This document shows positions 16,991 through 26,528 of a stretch of 64,000 nt of DNA, piece after piece. The notes under the pieces are model-generated. The model had not been told where the DNA came from. It was given only the letters and a program-made list of their open reading frames with translations, and did not search any database. The stretch's first letter is position 1. Each line of letters starts with the position of its first letter. Source of the DNA: SYIM01 sp039800325 (GTDB lineage: Bacteria; Pseudomonadota; Gammaproteobacteria; Burkholderiales; Burkholderiaceae_E); NCBI GenBank assembly GCA_039800325.1, contig JBDLQY010000022.1, positions 62,001 to 126,000 of the forward strand, read 5' to 3'. The translations under genes were made by a program, and so were the position numbers.

Positions 16991-17849
16991 CAACCCATTA
17001 TCCCATCTCATTGTCTACGCGCTGGCTGTCGTCGGCATGGCCGTCATGGATGCGCTGGCCAAGGGCGTCTCAAGCCTGCCAATTGCGCAGATTCTGGTGG
17101 TACGCGGTGTCATCGCCATCGTGGCGATCGTGCTGCTGGCCCGCGGCGTGGGCGCCTCATCGCCCCTGCGCCAGACTGGCCATCTGCGCTGGCAAGTCTT
17201 GCGCGGCCTGCTCATGACGGGTTCGGTCGGTCTGTTCTTTCTGAGCCTGCGAAGCCTGGGTCTGGCCGAGGCGACCGCAATCGCCATGGTTGCGCCCCTC
17301 ATGATGCTGGCCGCCGGACATCTGGTGCTGGGCGAGCCCATCTCTCGGATGCAGATCGCCGCCTGTATGGCGGGATTTACGGGCGTGCTGCTCATCGTGC
17401 GTCCGGGTGCCAGCCTTGACCCTACCGGAGCCCTGCTAGTGCTGGCTTCCACCGTTTTTTACACCGCGATGGTGCTGCTCACACGTCGTATTGGCCACAA
17501 CGCCAGCGCCAGTGCGACGGCTCTGATCGGCAATGCAGTCATAACTGTGGTGTGCCTGGTACTGGTGCTGAGCCAGGGCTGGGAACCGGTCGATGCCGTT
17601 CACTGGGGTCTGCTGGTTGCGGTCGGCCTTACCGCAGCCAGCGCCAATGTACTGCATGCGCAGGCCTTGCGTCGGGTTAGCGTATCGGCAGCCGCCACCC
17701 TCGACTACACGGTGCTGGTATGGGCAATTCTTTTAGGTTGGATCTTTTGGGGTGAGGTGCTGACCGCCTGGGCTATGACTGGCGCAGCCGTCATCACCGT
17801 AGCCGGCATCGTGGCGCTGCACAAACGCGGGCCGGCGACAGGTCTATAG
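16974..17849 (+). CDS. EamA/DMT-superfamily transporter, first copy
   Basis: A 291-residue drug/metabolite-transporter permease made of two EamA repeats with about ten predicted membrane helices; the loop motif LGEPISRMQ marks the end of the first repeat and WGEVLTAWA the second. The ATG at 16974 was chosen because the next residues lead straight into the first helix. Upstream codons to 16863 would encode a polar, antisense-like stretch overlapping DUF2905. The substrate cannot be predicted; the family exports amino acids, purines and other metabolites. It is followed after 7 bp by a second EamA gene. Confidence 0.88.
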   Translation: MTHLSINPLSHLIVYALAVVGMAVMDALAKGVSSLPIAQILVVRGVIAIVAIVLLARGVGASSPLRQTGHLRWQVLRGLLMTGSVGLFFLSLRSLGLAEATAIAMVAPLMMLAAGHLVLGEPISRMQIAACMAGFTGVLLIVRPGASLDPTGALLVLASTVFYTAMVLLTRRIGHNASASATALIGNAVITVVCLVLVLSQGWEPVDAVHWGLLVAVGLTAASANVLHAQALRRVSVSAAATLDYTVLVWAILLGWIFWGEVLTAWAMTGAAVITVAGIVALHKRGPATGL

Positions 17850-17856
17850 TTGGGTC

Positions 17857-18825
17857 ATGAGCGCACCATCCGACCCGCGCCCGGAAAAGCCTGCTTCACC
17901 CTCGCGCTTGCCGCTGCTGGGCCGGGCGGCCGAACCCTTCTCGCGCACGAGCGCTTACCTCGCGCAGGCCAACCCTGTGGTTCAGGGCATGCTGTGGGCG
18001 CTAGCAGCGGGGCTGGTACTCAATTCGCTCAATGCGCTGGTGCGAGTGGTCGCACAGGGCCTAGACCCCCTGCAGACCCTTTTTCTGCGCTATCTAGCGG
18101 GCTTTGTACTGATGCTGCCGCTGGTCATGCGTACCGGGCTTGCGCGCTACCAAACCCGAGACCTGCGCGGCCAGTTTATTCGCTGCGTGGTGCATGTCAC
18201 CGGCCTCATCATGTGGTTTACAGCACTGCCACAGGTACCCCTGGCTGACCTGACCGCCATCGGCTTTACAACCCCGATCTTCCTCATGTTGGGGGCGGCA
18301 TTCTTTCTGGGCGAAAAGATGGTGCTGGCCCGCTGGGTCGCCGCGGGCATCGGCTTTGCCGGGGTGCTGATCGTGGTGGGTCCCTCCATGACCGGGGCCG
18401 GTGGCTTTTACGCGCTGCTCATGCTCGCGTCATCGCCGGTCTTCGCGGTCTCGGGCCTACTGACCAAGACGTTGACCCGGCTTGACTCGCCCGCGGTGAT
18501 CGTATTCTGGCAGTCGCTGACGGTCACGCTGTTTTCACTGCCCCTGGCTCTACTGAACTGGCAACCGGTTGCGGCCTGGCAATGGCTGCTCATGGGTGTG
18601 TGCGGAATCATGGGCAATCTGGGGCATTACTGTCTGAATCGTTCCTTTGCGCATGCTGACCTCTCGGCCACGCAGTCGGTCAAATTCGTCGACATCCTGT
18701 GGGCTTCAGCTCTCGGCTTTATTTTTTTTGCCGAGGTACCGGCCAAAACCACGCTGCTCGGCGCTGCGGTCATCCTCGCAGCTTCACTCTGGATTGCTCG
18801 AAGAGAGGCGCGCTCGCCTCGCTGA
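17857..18825 (+). CDS. EamA/DMT-superfamily transporter, second copy
   Basis: A 322-residue EamA permease with a polar N-terminal extension of about 40 residues and then about ten hydrophobic helices. The FLGEKMVLARWVAAGIGFAG block lies at the first repeat boundary and a matching FFAEVPAKTTLLGA block at the second. It begins 7 bp after the stop of the other EamA gene and so is probably in the same operon. The two copies differ clearly in sequence, so they are old paralogues and not a recent duplication. Substrate unknown. Confidence 0.88.
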   Translation: MSAPSDPRPEKPASPSRLPLLGRAAEPFSRTSAYLAQANPVVQGMLWALAAGLVLNSLNALVRVVAQGLDPLQTLFLRYLAGFVLMLPLVMRTGLARYQTRDLRGQFIRCVVHVTGLIMWFTALPQVPLADLTAIGFTTPIFLMLGAAFFLGEKMVLARWVAAGIGFAGVLIVVGPSMTGAGGFYALLMLASSPVFAVSGLLTKTLTRLDSPAVIVFWQSLTVTLFSLPLALLNWQPVAAWQWLLMGVCGIMGNLGHYCLNRSFAHADLSATQSVKFVDILWASALGFIFFAEVPAKTTLLGAAVILAASLWIARREARSPR

Positions 18826-18849
18826 GCGCGCTCACGAAGGCCCCACCGC

Positions 18850-20154
18850 TTATGCGCGGGTAAGGTCCGACTCCAGCGCGTGCCGCCGATCGCGCCGTGC
18901 AAAGCCACGCGAGGAAAAGCCATCACCCCGACAGAAGGCAATAACCTTAAAGAGCTCTCCCATTTCGGCCTCGGAAACCAGTTGCGCGGCCGACTGCGCC
19001 AGACGGGCACGCTCTACATCATCAGCCGCGCGCACCGACAGGTGCCCAAACTGCGCCGCAAAATCGCAATTGAGCAGAAAATTCGCCTGCGACGTAAAGC
19101 CCAGACACTGCAGTGACTGCGTACACGCAGCCGCATAAATAGCTGAGAAATCAATATGAGCTGTTATGTCAGACAGGCCTGGCAGCCAGAAGGGGTCGTC
19201 GTGGCTGTGGTGACGATAGTGGCATCGCAGGGTGCCGCTATCGCGCTGCGGGTGGTAAAACTCGGCAGCCGGGAAGCCATAATCGATCAGCAGCATCACT
19301 CCCTGTCCAAGGCGAGTCCCCACACTGGCAATCCAGGCGATGCTCTGCTCACCCAGTTCAGAGCTGTAGCCATTGGCAAAGTCTTGCAGCGGCCAACCCG
19401 AGCTGGCCAAGGCCTGCTGTGCCATCGAAGCAAAGCGCTCATCGACCGGTCGGGGCGTAAACGCAAAACGCCGCTCTTGATCAAGCCAGGTCACCCCACG
19501 CTCGAAAATCTGATTACCTTGACGCGTGAAACAACGTACCGGCATCGCATCGAGCACTTCGTTACCCAGAACCACACCCTGGATATGCGATGGCAGCTCT
19601 GTCAGCCAGCGCACACGTGAGAGCGCCCCCGGTGCGCGCTCGGCCAAGAGCGCGCGCTGCTGCCGGGCCAGCGCTGCAGAAACCTCGATGATGTTGTACT
19701 GGCAGTGGCCATATCCAAGATCGTCTAAGGCCTTGAGCAACTCGGCCGCCAGAGCGCCGGTACCCGCCCCAAATTCCCAGATCTGCGCATGGCTCTCACC
19801 CAGCCAATCAGCCACTTGAACCGCCAGGCAGCGGGCAAAAACCGGCGACAGTTCGGGGGCGGTTACGAAATCACCGCCGATGCCAAAGGGCTGCTTACCG
19901 CCCGCGTAGTAACCCAGGCCTGGCGCGTACAAAGCCCAGTGCATATAACGATCAAAACCGATCCAGCCGCCAGAGCGCGCGATGTCCTGCGCGATCAGCG
20001 CGGTAAGCTGCTCGCTTGCCTGAAGGGCTTGGGCATCGGGTACTGGCAGGTGGGTCAAGGGCTGAGATCGACGGTCGTCTCCAATACCCGCAAGTCTAGT
20101 CGATTGATCCGTGTTGCCCAGCCTGACGTCTGGGCCGCGATCGCGCTGATACAC
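18850..20154 (-). CDS. SAM-dependent methyltransferase, MidA/NDUFAF7 family (COG1565)
   Basis: A large class I methyltransferase with the family start WIGFDRYMHWALYAPGLGYYAGG and GDFVTAPELSPVFARC. It then shows the SAM-binding WEFGAGTGALAAELL, VLGNEVLDAMPV and LLIDYGFP. In eukaryotes the homologue NDUFAF7 dimethylates an arginine of a complex I subunit; the bacterial target is not established. The open frame begins at GTG 20154, but conserved sequence starts only near residue 50. The true start is probably further in, for example TTG at 20058. The gene diverges from the folM operon, and its 5' end lies 34 bp from it. Confidence 0.88.
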   Translation of the reverse strand: MYQRDRGPDVRLGNTDQSTRLAGIGDDRRSQPLTHLPVPDAQALQASEQLTALIAQDIARSGGWIGFDRYMHWALYAPGLGYYAGGKQPFGIGGDFVTAPELSPVFARCLAVQVADWLGESHAQIWEFGAGTGALAAELLKALDDLGYGHCQYNIIEVSAALARQQRALLAERAPGALSRVRWLTELPSHIQGVVLGNEVLDAMPVRCFTRQGNQIFERGVTWLDQERRFAFTPRPVDERFASMAQQALASSGWPLQDFANGYSSELGEQSIAWIASVGTRLGQGVMLLIDYGFPAAEFYHPQRDSGTLRCHYRHHSHDDPFWLPGLSDITAHIDFSAIYAAACTQSLQCLGFTSQANFLLNCDFAAQFGHLSVRAADDVERARLAQSAAQLVSEAEMGELFKVIAFCRGDGFSSRGFARRDRRHALESDLTRA

Positions 20155-20188
20155 TGCGCGCGTCGCAACAGCATCGATCCATCACAGG

Positions 20189-20935
20189 ATGTCCAGCCCA
20201 CCCGTTGCCCTGGTTACCGGGGCTGCCCGCCGAATTGGCGCTGCCATCGCCCGGTATCTGCACGCGCAGGGCTTTGACCTGGTGGTGCACTACCGCAATT
20301 CATCAGCGGATGCGCAGACCCTCTGTGCTGAACTGACGCGTAAAAGGCCTGAATCTGCGATGGCCGTACAGGCCGACCTGTCGCGGGCCGATGAATGCAC
20401 ACGTCTGGTTGATGCAGCCCAGGCCTGGCACGGCCGGCTCGATGCTCTGGTCAATAATGCATCCAGTTTTTTTCGCACGCCCATGGGTTCAATCGACGAA
20501 TCGCAGTGGACGACCTTGCTTGAAGGCAATCTGAAAGCGGCGCTCTTTTGCAGTCAGCGGGCGGCACCCTACCTGCGCCTTCGGACGGGTGCCATCGTCA
20601 ATCTGTGCGATGTACATACTGAGCGGCCGCTGACTGGTTTCAGCGTCTACACGGCGGCCAAAGCAGGTATCGTCTCGCTGACCCGCTCATTGGCGCTGGA
20701 ACTCGCTCCGCAGGTACGCGTCAACGCGGTATCGCCCGGGTCGCTTGACTGGCCTGAAGACGGCACCTTCTCCGGTGATGAGCAGGCCCGAATCGAGGCG
20801 GCGATTCCGTTGCGCCGGATCGGCACCGGTGAAGACATTGCCCAGGCTGTTCATTTTCTGATTGCAGGCACCGGCTACATCACTGGCCAGGTCTTGGCCG
20901 TCGATGGTGGTGCTAATCTGGTGAGTCCCTCGTGA
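20189..20935 (+). CDS. folM: Pteridine reductase (FolM/PTR1-like SDR)
   Basis: A 248-residue short-chain dehydrogenase. The motif GAARRIGAAIARYLH has the arginines typical of pteridine reductases in place of the usual SDR TGxxxGxG pattern. NNASSFF and the active-site YTAAKAG follow. Placement directly before folB supports a role in reducing dihydropteridines or dihydrofolate with NADPH. The stop overlaps the GTG of folB by 4 bp. A dihydromonapterin reductase function, as for E. coli FolM, is inferred from family and context. Confidence 0.87.
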   Translation: MSSPPVALVTGAARRIGAAIARYLHAQGFDLVVHYRNSSADAQTLCAELTRKRPESAMAVQADLSRADECTRLVDAAQAWHGRLDALVNNASSFFRTPMGSIDESQWTTLLEGNLKAALFCSQRAAPYLRLRTGAIVNLCDVHTERPLTGFSVYTAAKAGIVSLTRSLALELAPQVRVNAVSPGSLDWPEDGTFSGDEQARIEAAIPLRRIGTGEDIAQAVHFLIAGTGYITGQVLAVDGGANLVSPS

Positions 20936-21321
20936 GTGAACCCCTGATCTCTGAATCGCCCGCAGACTGCTTTCGACTGCGAGCACACGGCATAACGCTT
21001 GACTGTTTTCTGGGCGTCTACGAACACGAGCAGCGCACCGCACGCCCCATCGTAGTCGACGTCGAAATTCTGCTTGGTATCAATGTTCAAGCCGCCCGCG
21101 ACGACTGCCTCGATGGCACCGTGAACTATGAGCAGGTGGTGCAGACCGCCCAGCGCGTTGCCGCCAGCCGCCGCTTCAAACTTATCGAGACGCTCTGCGC
21201 GAATCTGCTCGACGAGCTTTGGTCGATAGTTGACGTGCGCGGGTTGGCTGTTCGGGTCACCAAGCCGCAGCCCATGCCGGGTCTGTCGGCAGCCAGCGTC
21301 GAACTGCGGCGGATGCGATGA
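20932..21321 (+). CDS. folB: Dihydroneopterin aldolase
   Basis: A 129-residue FolB protein that converts 7,8-dihydroneopterin to 6-hydroxymethyl-dihydropterin in folate synthesis. The blocks GITLDCFLGVYEHEQ, VNYEQVV and LIETLCANLLDEL are characteristic, with the catalytic Tyr in VNYEQ and the conserved Glu in IET. GTG start at 20932 overlapping the folM stop (GTGA); the stop in turn overlaps the ttcA start. The protein is slightly longer at the N-terminus than the 120-residue norm. Confidence 0.95.
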   Translation: MSEPLISESPADCFRLRAHGITLDCFLGVYEHEQRTARPIVVDVEILLGINVQAARDDCLDGTVNYEQVVQTAQRVAASRRFKLIETLCANLLDELWSIVDVRGLAVRVTKPQPMPGLSAASVELRRMR

Positions 21322-22322
21322 GCGACCTGACGCGCGCCCGGTACGAGCGCGAAGCCCGCGAGCGCAACAAGCTGCACAAGCGGCTTTTACGCCAGACCGG
21401 ACAGGCGATTGCCGACTTCGGCATGATCGAAGCCGGAGACCGTATGATGGTGTGTCTGTCCGGCGGCAAGGACAGTTACAGCCTCCTTGATCTGCTGCTG
21501 ACGCTGCGTGAACGTGCACCTATTTCATTCGACATCATCGCGGTCAATCTCGACCAGAAGCAGCCTGGTTTTCCTGAGCATGTGCTGCCCGACTACCTGC
21601 GCAAACTGGGTGTGCCGTTTCATATTGAAAACCAGGATACGTACTCGATCGTAACGCGCGTCATCCCGGCGGGTAAGACCATGTGCTCGCTTTGCTCAAG
21701 GCTTCGTCGCGGCATTCTTTACCGCGTAGCCAGCGAGCTGGGTGCCACCAAAATCGCGCTGGGACATCACCGCGATGACATTCTGGGCACATTTTTTCTC
21801 AATCTTTTTTACGGCGGTAAGCTCAAGGCCATGCCACCCAAGCTGGTCTCTGATGACGGCCGACACGTGGTTATCCGGCCACTAGCCTATGTACGCGAGG
21901 ACGACCTGATCGAGTTCGCGCGCTGGCGAGAATTTCCGATCATTCCCTGCAACCTGTGCGGCTCGCAAGAAAATCTCAAGCGACGCGAGGTCGGCAGGCT
22001 GATGAAGGCCTGGGAGAAACAGTTTCCGGGCCGTGTCGAGCATATCTTTGCGGCGCTGCAGTCCGTCACGCCCTCGCATCTGCTTGATCGCACCCAATTT
22101 AATTTCACCGGCTTGCGAGCCGATGGCATGGCACGCCCTGATGGCGATATTGCCTTCGATGTCAGTCCCGAGTTTGAAGCTACGGCACAGCCGGCTGGCA
22201 GCACTTCGCCTTCAGCCGAAGACGACCCCGAAGCTGTAAGCCCTGCCACGCCCGCTGATGTCGCCCTGCAACCTGGCCAGGCGCCGGTGCACATTGTGCG
22301 GCGCAAGCCGATCTCAGCATGA
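21318..22322 (+). CDS. ttcA: tRNA 2-thiocytidine(32) synthetase TtcA
   Basis: ATP-dependent thiolase that makes 2-thiocytidine at tRNA position 32. It has the PP-loop SGGKDSYSLLDLL, the cysteine pair CSLC in CSLCSRLRRG and the later CNLCGSQENLKR that completes the iron-sulfur site. Length is 334; the last 60 or so residues are an A/P/E-rich tail of low complexity beyond the catalytic core. ATG at 21318 overlaps the folB stop and its own stop overlaps the next start, so four genes form a chain of 4-bp overlaps. Confidence 0.96.
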   Translation: MSDLTRARYEREARERNKLHKRLLRQTGQAIADFGMIEAGDRMMVCLSGGKDSYSLLDLLLTLRERAPISFDIIAVNLDQKQPGFPEHVLPDYLRKLGVPFHIENQDTYSIVTRVIPAGKTMCSLCSRLRRGILYRVASELGATKIALGHHRDDILGTFFLNLFYGGKLKAMPPKLVSDDGRHVVIRPLAYVREDDLIEFARWREFPIIPCNLCGSQENLKRREVGRLMKAWEKQFPGRVEHIFAALQSVTPSHLLDRTQFNFTGLRADGMARPDGDIAFDVSPEFEATAQPAGSTSPSAEDDPEAVSPATPADVALQPGQAPVHIVRRKPISA

Positions 22323-23908
22323 GCACACTCAGACTGGCGCGAATATTGTTCGTGGCCTGGCGCTACGGACTCGACGAAATCGCGGCCAGCGGGGCGGCCG
22401 CAACATTGGGCTCGGCAAGCCTACTACGCGCAGCTCGACTGCTGCGTCTGGGTCGCCGGCTGGATGCGCCACGCGGCGAGCGGCTGCGGCTTACCCTAGA
22501 AAGCCTGGGTCCCATTTTTGTCAAATTTGGTCAGGTGCTATCGACGCGAAGAGATTTGCTGCCGCCTGATATCGCCGACGAACTGGCACGACTACAAGAC
22601 CAGGTTCCCCCGTTTGCAGGTGACGCCGCCGTGCGCGAAATCGAGCGGGGTCTGGGCAAGCCCATCGCTGAGCTATTTGATGCCTTCGACCGAACCCCAG
22701 TGGCTTCGGCATCGATCGCGCAGGTGCACTTTGCGCAACTCAAAAATGGCCGGCCGGTCGCGGTGAAAGTACTGCGTCCGGGGATGTTGTCAGTGATTGA
22801 ACGAGACCTGGCGCTCTTGCGTGCAGTCGGTCAGTTACTGGTGCGGCTGTCGGCCGACGCGCGACGCCTGCGCCCGCTTGAGGTCATTGCCGAGTTCGAT
22901 ACTCACCTTCATGACGAGCTCGACCTGATTCGCGAAGCGGCTAATGCTGCGCAGTTGCGGCGTAACTTTGCCGATTCGTCCCTGCTGAAAATCCCCGAGA
23001 TTCACTGGGACTGGTGCGCTGGCAATGTACTCACCATGGATCGCATGCAGGGTATTCCCATCAGCCAGATCGAGCGCATGCAGAACCTGGGCATCGACCT
23101 GAAGAAACTTTCACGGGATGGCGTAGAGATTTTCTTCACCCAGGTCTTTAGGCATGGGTTTTTTCATGCCGACATGCATCCAGGCAATATTCTGGTGGGC
23201 ACCGAGGCAGAAGACTTCAACCGCTACATCGCGCTTGACTTCGGCATCGTGGGCACCTTGTCTGATTTCGACAAAAACTACCTTGCCCAGAATTTTCTCG
23301 CCTTCTTTCAGCGCGACTACCGGCGCGTGGCGCAGCTTCATCTCGAGTCAGGCTGGGTTCCGCTCAACACCCGGGTAGAGGCGCTCGAAGGCGCGGTACG
23401 GGCCTGCTGCGAGCCGTTTTTTGATCGGCCACTCAAGGAAATTTCTCTGGGGCTGGTGCTGCTGCGGCTTTTTCAGGCCTCACGCCGCTTTAACGTCGAG
23501 ATACAGCCACAGCTGGTCCTGCTGCAAAAGACGCTGCTCAATATCGAAGGCTTAGGACGCCAGCTGGACCCAGATCTTGACCTCTGGGTAACCGCAAAAC
23601 CCATTCTCGAAAAATGGATGAAAGAGCAGGTGGGCTGGCAGGGCTTCATGGGGCGTCTGCGTGCGGAAGCGGGGCAATGGGCACAGCTTTTGCCGCAGTT
23701 GCCGCGCCTGACGCATGCTGCACTGAGCGCTCAGATTACCCACTCAACCCGCTCGCGTCCCGATGAGGCCCGTCTCGAGCAACTCGTCGCGGAACAGCGT
23801 CGCACGCGCAGGCTCCTCAGCTTTGTTCTGCTGCTGCTGGCTTTGCTGGCAGCCCTCACGCTTTGGCCACACATCGCCACGCAGATCTCCGTCTTGCCGC
23901 TACGGTGA
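22319..23908 (+). CDS. ubiB: UbiB/AarF-family kinase-like protein
   Basis: A 529-residue member of the UbiB (ABC1/AarF/ADCK) protein-kinase-like family required for ubiquinone synthesis. It shows the KFGQ motif (FVKFGQVLSTRRDLLP), the Ala-rich loop ASASIAQVH that replaces the glycine-rich loop, the VKVLRPG lysine and the HADMHPGNIL and DFGIVG catalytic blocks. The C-terminus ends in a single hydrophobic helix (LSFVLLLLALLAALTLW) that should anchor it in the inner membrane. It is the last gene of the folM-folB-ttcA chain and not next to ubiE/ubiJ, as would be usual. Confidence 0.93.
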   Translation: MSTLRLARILFVAWRYGLDEIAASGAAATLGSASLLRAARLLRLGRRLDAPRGERLRLTLESLGPIFVKFGQVLSTRRDLLPPDIADELARLQDQVPPFAGDAAVREIERGLGKPIAELFDAFDRTPVASASIAQVHFAQLKNGRPVAVKVLRPGMLSVIERDLALLRAVGQLLVRLSADARRLRPLEVIAEFDTHLHDELDLIREAANAAQLRRNFADSSLLKIPEIHWDWCAGNVLTMDRMQGIPISQIERMQNLGIDLKKLSRDGVEIFFTQVFRHGFFHADMHPGNILVGTEAEDFNRYIALDFGIVGTLSDFDKNYLAQNFLAFFQRDYRRVAQLHLESGWVPLNTRVEALEGAVRACCEPFFDRPLKEISLGLVLLRLFQASRRFNVEIQPQLVLLQKTLLNIEGLGRQLDPDLDLWVTAKPILEKWMKEQVGWQGFMGRLRAEAGQWAQLLPQLPRLTHAALSAQITHSTRSRPDEARLEQLVAEQRRTRRLLSFVLLLLALLAALTLWPHIATQISVLPLR

Positions 23909-23913
23909 TTGCG

Positions 23914-23927
23914 GCACCGGCCGGTGC
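23914..23927. repeat. 14-bp perfect palindrome after ubiB
   Basis: GCACCGGCCGGTGC is self-complementary and lies just after the ubiB stop, in the 114-bp gap before the symporter gene. It could be a cruciform, a protein site or part of a weak terminator; no T-run follows. Confidence 0.4.
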
Positions 23928-24022
23928 TACGTCTACAATCCCGCTCAGACAAGATTCCGGAGGATGGGTCGTTGCCGTTCGGGCGACCCTGGTCTGCGTC
24001 CACCATTCACAGGAGCCGTTCC

Positions 24023-25480
24023 ATGCTGCTGACTCTGGTTGCCGTTTACCTTGCAGTTTCAATCGCCATCGGCCTGATTGCCGCGCGTCGCGTTCACAGT
24101 GCGGCCGACTACATCACAGCCGGCCGCAACCTACCCATGCCGGTTGTGCTGGCGATGGTATTCGCCACCTGGTTCGGCGCCGAGACGGTGCTGGGCATCT
24201 CAGCCACCTTTCTCGAAGAGGGCTTCAGAGGCCTGATCTCTGACCCTCTGGGCGCCTCGATCTGTTTGGTGCTCTTCGGGCTGGTGTTCGCGTTGCCGCT
24301 TTACCGCATGAAGCTCATGACCTTGGGCGACTTCTTCCGCATCCGCTATGACCGGCGTATCGAGCTGGTGATCTCCATCTGCATCGTCATGTCATATCTC
24401 GGCTGGGTGGCCGCTCAGGTCACCGCACTGGGGCTGGTGTTCAACGTACTGTCCGATGATCTGATTTCGATGAATCAGGGCATGATGATTGGCGCGGGGG
24501 TTGTGCTTCTGTATACGCTGCTGGGCGGCATGTGGTCGGTGGCAGCAACCACCTTTGTCCAGATGATCGTGATCGTCATCGGCCTGCTGGTGGTAGCCTA
24601 TATCGCCGGCGACATGGCGGGTGGGGTGTCAACCGTGATCGCCAAAGCCGCCGAAGAGGGCAAGTTTGAGTGGCTGCCTTCACTCGATGCGCTTGATATG
24701 CTGGGCTGGATTGCCGCGCTGCTCACGATGGCCCTAGGCTCCATTCCTCAGCAGGACGTGTTCCAGCGTGTGAACTCATCCAAGAATGAAACTGTAGCCG
24801 TCTGGGGAACCACGCTGGGCGGGGTGTCTTATTTCTTCTTCGCGTCTATTCCCCTGTTTTTGGCCTTCTCGGCCCATCTCATCGATCCCGAGATGACTGC
24901 CAAACTCATGGCTGATGATTCGCAGCTGGTGTTGCCCACCCTGGTGGTAACCCATATGCCCTTCTGGGTGCAGGTGGTCTTCTTCGGGGCGCTGCTATCC
25001 GTCATCATGAGCACCGCCTCGGGCACTCTGCTGGCGCCCTCGGTAACATTTGCCGAGAACGTCATTCGTGGTTTTGTGCCGCACATGAGTGACCGGCAGT
25101 TGCTGCTGACCACACGCGTTACGGTATTTGTATTCACGCTGCTGGTCACCGGCTATGCGGTGATCACCGACGCCACCATCCACACCATGGTCGAAAACGC
25201 CTACCGAATCACGCTGGCCGGTGCCTTCGTGCCGCTGGCTGCAGGCCTATTCTGGCGTCGCGCAAGCAATCTGGGTGCTGTCCTATCGGTGTTCTTCGGG
25301 CTGGGTATCTGGCTGATGCTTGAGCTGGGTGTTCCTGAAGAGTCCCTGCCCGTCGAGCCTCAGCTGATTGGTCTGGTGGCCAGCCTCATCGGCATGATCG
25401 TCGGCTCCTATGTGCGGCCCAACCCTCATGAGCATCAGCCGCGGGGGCTATCGCCGTCGCACTCGGCCCACCACGGATGA
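24023..25480 (+). CDS. Sodium:solute symporter family transporter
   Basis: A 485-residue SSS-family (TC 2.A.21) permease with about 13 hydrophobic segments. Typical blocks are ADYITAGRNLPMPVVLAM near the start, ATWFGAETVLGISA, the sodium-site region GSIPQQDVFQRVNSSKN, and SVIMSTASGTLLAPS in the later half. The ATG at 24023 has AGGAG at 24011-24015 and leads directly into the first helix; the frame is open further upstream but without family similarity. The C-terminal tail is His-rich. The stop overlaps the start of a small-molecule kinase (4 bp), and an enolase paralogue follows, so the transporter probably imports the substrate of that pathway. The solute is unknown. Confidence 0.92.
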   Translation: MLLTLVAVYLAVSIAIGLIAARRVHSAADYITAGRNLPMPVVLAMVFATWFGAETVLGISATFLEEGFRGLISDPLGASICLVLFGLVFALPLYRMKLMTLGDFFRIRYDRRIELVISICIVMSYLGWVAAQVTALGLVFNVLSDDLISMNQGMMIGAGVVLLYTLLGGMWSVAATTFVQMIVIVIGLLVVAYIAGDMAGGVSTVIAKAAEEGKFEWLPSLDALDMLGWIAALLTMALGSIPQQDVFQRVNSSKNETVAVWGTTLGGVSYFFFASIPLFLAFSAHLIDPEMTAKLMADDSQLVLPTLVVTHMPFWVQVVFFGALLSVIMSTASGTLLAPSVTFAENVIRGFVPHMSDRQLLLTTRVTVFVFTLLVTGYAVITDATIHTMVENAYRITLAGAFVPLAAGLFWRRASNLGAVLSVFFGLGIWLMLELGVPEESLPVEPQLIGLVASLIGMIVGSYVRPNPHEHQPRGLSPSHSAHHG

Positions 25481-26484
25481 GCGAATCGGGCCCTGAGCTG
25501 CTGCAGAGCCTGCGGCGCATGGGCCTGCTCGGGCCTGACGAAACGGCGACCGTACAGGCTCTCACCGGTGGGGTTTCATCCGATATTTGCCGGGTAGACC
25601 TTGGCCGCGGCCCGATTTGCGTCAAACGTGCGCTTGCCCGACTGAAGGTGGCCGCAGACTGGTTCGCACCGGTCGAGCGCAACCGCAACGAGGCCGATTA
25701 CCTGCGCTTTGCTTACCAAGTCGCGCCTGGAGCAGTGCCTGAAGTGCTTGCGGTCGATACCGAGGGGCTGGCTTTCGCCATGCCCTTTCTCGATCCACAG
25801 CAACACCCGGTCTGGAAGAACCAACTGCGCGACGGGCGAGTCGATACCGAGTTCGCCGCGCAGGTGGGGCAGCTGCTTGCTCGTCTGCACAGCGCCAGCG
25901 CGCGTCAGGCGCAGACGCTGTCGGTGCGCTTTGCCACCGATAGGTTTTTTCATGCCCTCAGGCTTGAACCCTACCTGCTGGCGACCGCAGCCGTACACCC
26001 TGACCTGGCGGCCACGCTGCGTGACCTGGTCAACACCACGGCTTCAAACCCTACCGCGCTGGTGCACGGTGATGTCAGCCCCAAAAACATTCTGTGCGGG
26101 CCCGACGGTCCGGTCTTGCTGGATGCAGAGTGTGCCTGGTGGGGGGACCCCGCCTTTGACCTGGCGTTCTGCCTGAACCACCTGTGGCTTAAGAGTGTGT
26201 GGCGACCTGCCCATCGCAAGGACTATGCGCGGGCATTTCAGGCGCTTGCCCAGAGCTACCTCGAAGGCGTTGACTGGGAAGATATGCAGGCGCTTCAGGC
26301 GCGCACAGCGCGACTGTTGCCGGGTCTTAATCTTGCCCGTGTCGACGGTAAGTCGCCGGTGGAGTACCTTACCGAAGACCAAGAGCGGGCTCGGGTCAGA
26401 AGGGCGGCCATCGTCCTGCTCAAGCGCCCCGCCCCTACCCTTGCCGAGGCGCACCAGCGCTGGCTCGACGAGGTTGTGGCCTAA
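25477..26484 (+). CDS. Phosphotransferase of the aminoglycoside/choline kinase family
   Basis: A 335-residue APH-fold kinase. It has the nucleotide lysine (VKRAL, Lys50), the catalytic loop HGDVSPKN at 197-204 and the metal-binding LLDAECAWWGDPAFDLAF with Asp216. These sequences resemble metabolite kinases (methylthioribose or choline kinase type) more than antibiotic-resistance enzymes. The gene overlaps the symporter stop by 4 bp and precedes an enolase paralogue by 44 bp. The context therefore suggests that an imported hydroxylated compound is phosphorylated before the enolase-like step. That pathway is inferred; the family assignment is direct. Confidence 0.85.
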   Translation: MSESGPELLQSLRRMGLLGPDETATVQALTGGVSSDICRVDLGRGPICVKRALARLKVAADWFAPVERNRNEADYLRFAYQVAPGAVPEVLAVDTEGLAFAMPFLDPQQHPVWKNQLRDGRVDTEFAAQVGQLLARLHSASARQAQTLSVRFATDRFFHALRLEPYLLATAAVHPDLAATLRDLVNTTASNPTALVHGDVSPKNILCGPDGPVLLDAECAWWGDPAFDLAFCLNHLWLKSVWRPAHRKDYARAFQALAQSYLEGVDWEDMQALQARTARLLPGLNLARVDGKSPVEYLTEDQERARVRRAAIVLLKRPAPTLAEAHQRWLDEVVA

Positions 26485-26528
26485 CCGACGCAGCGGGCTC
26501 GCCAAGATACCCGCCCAAGGATGCTGAC

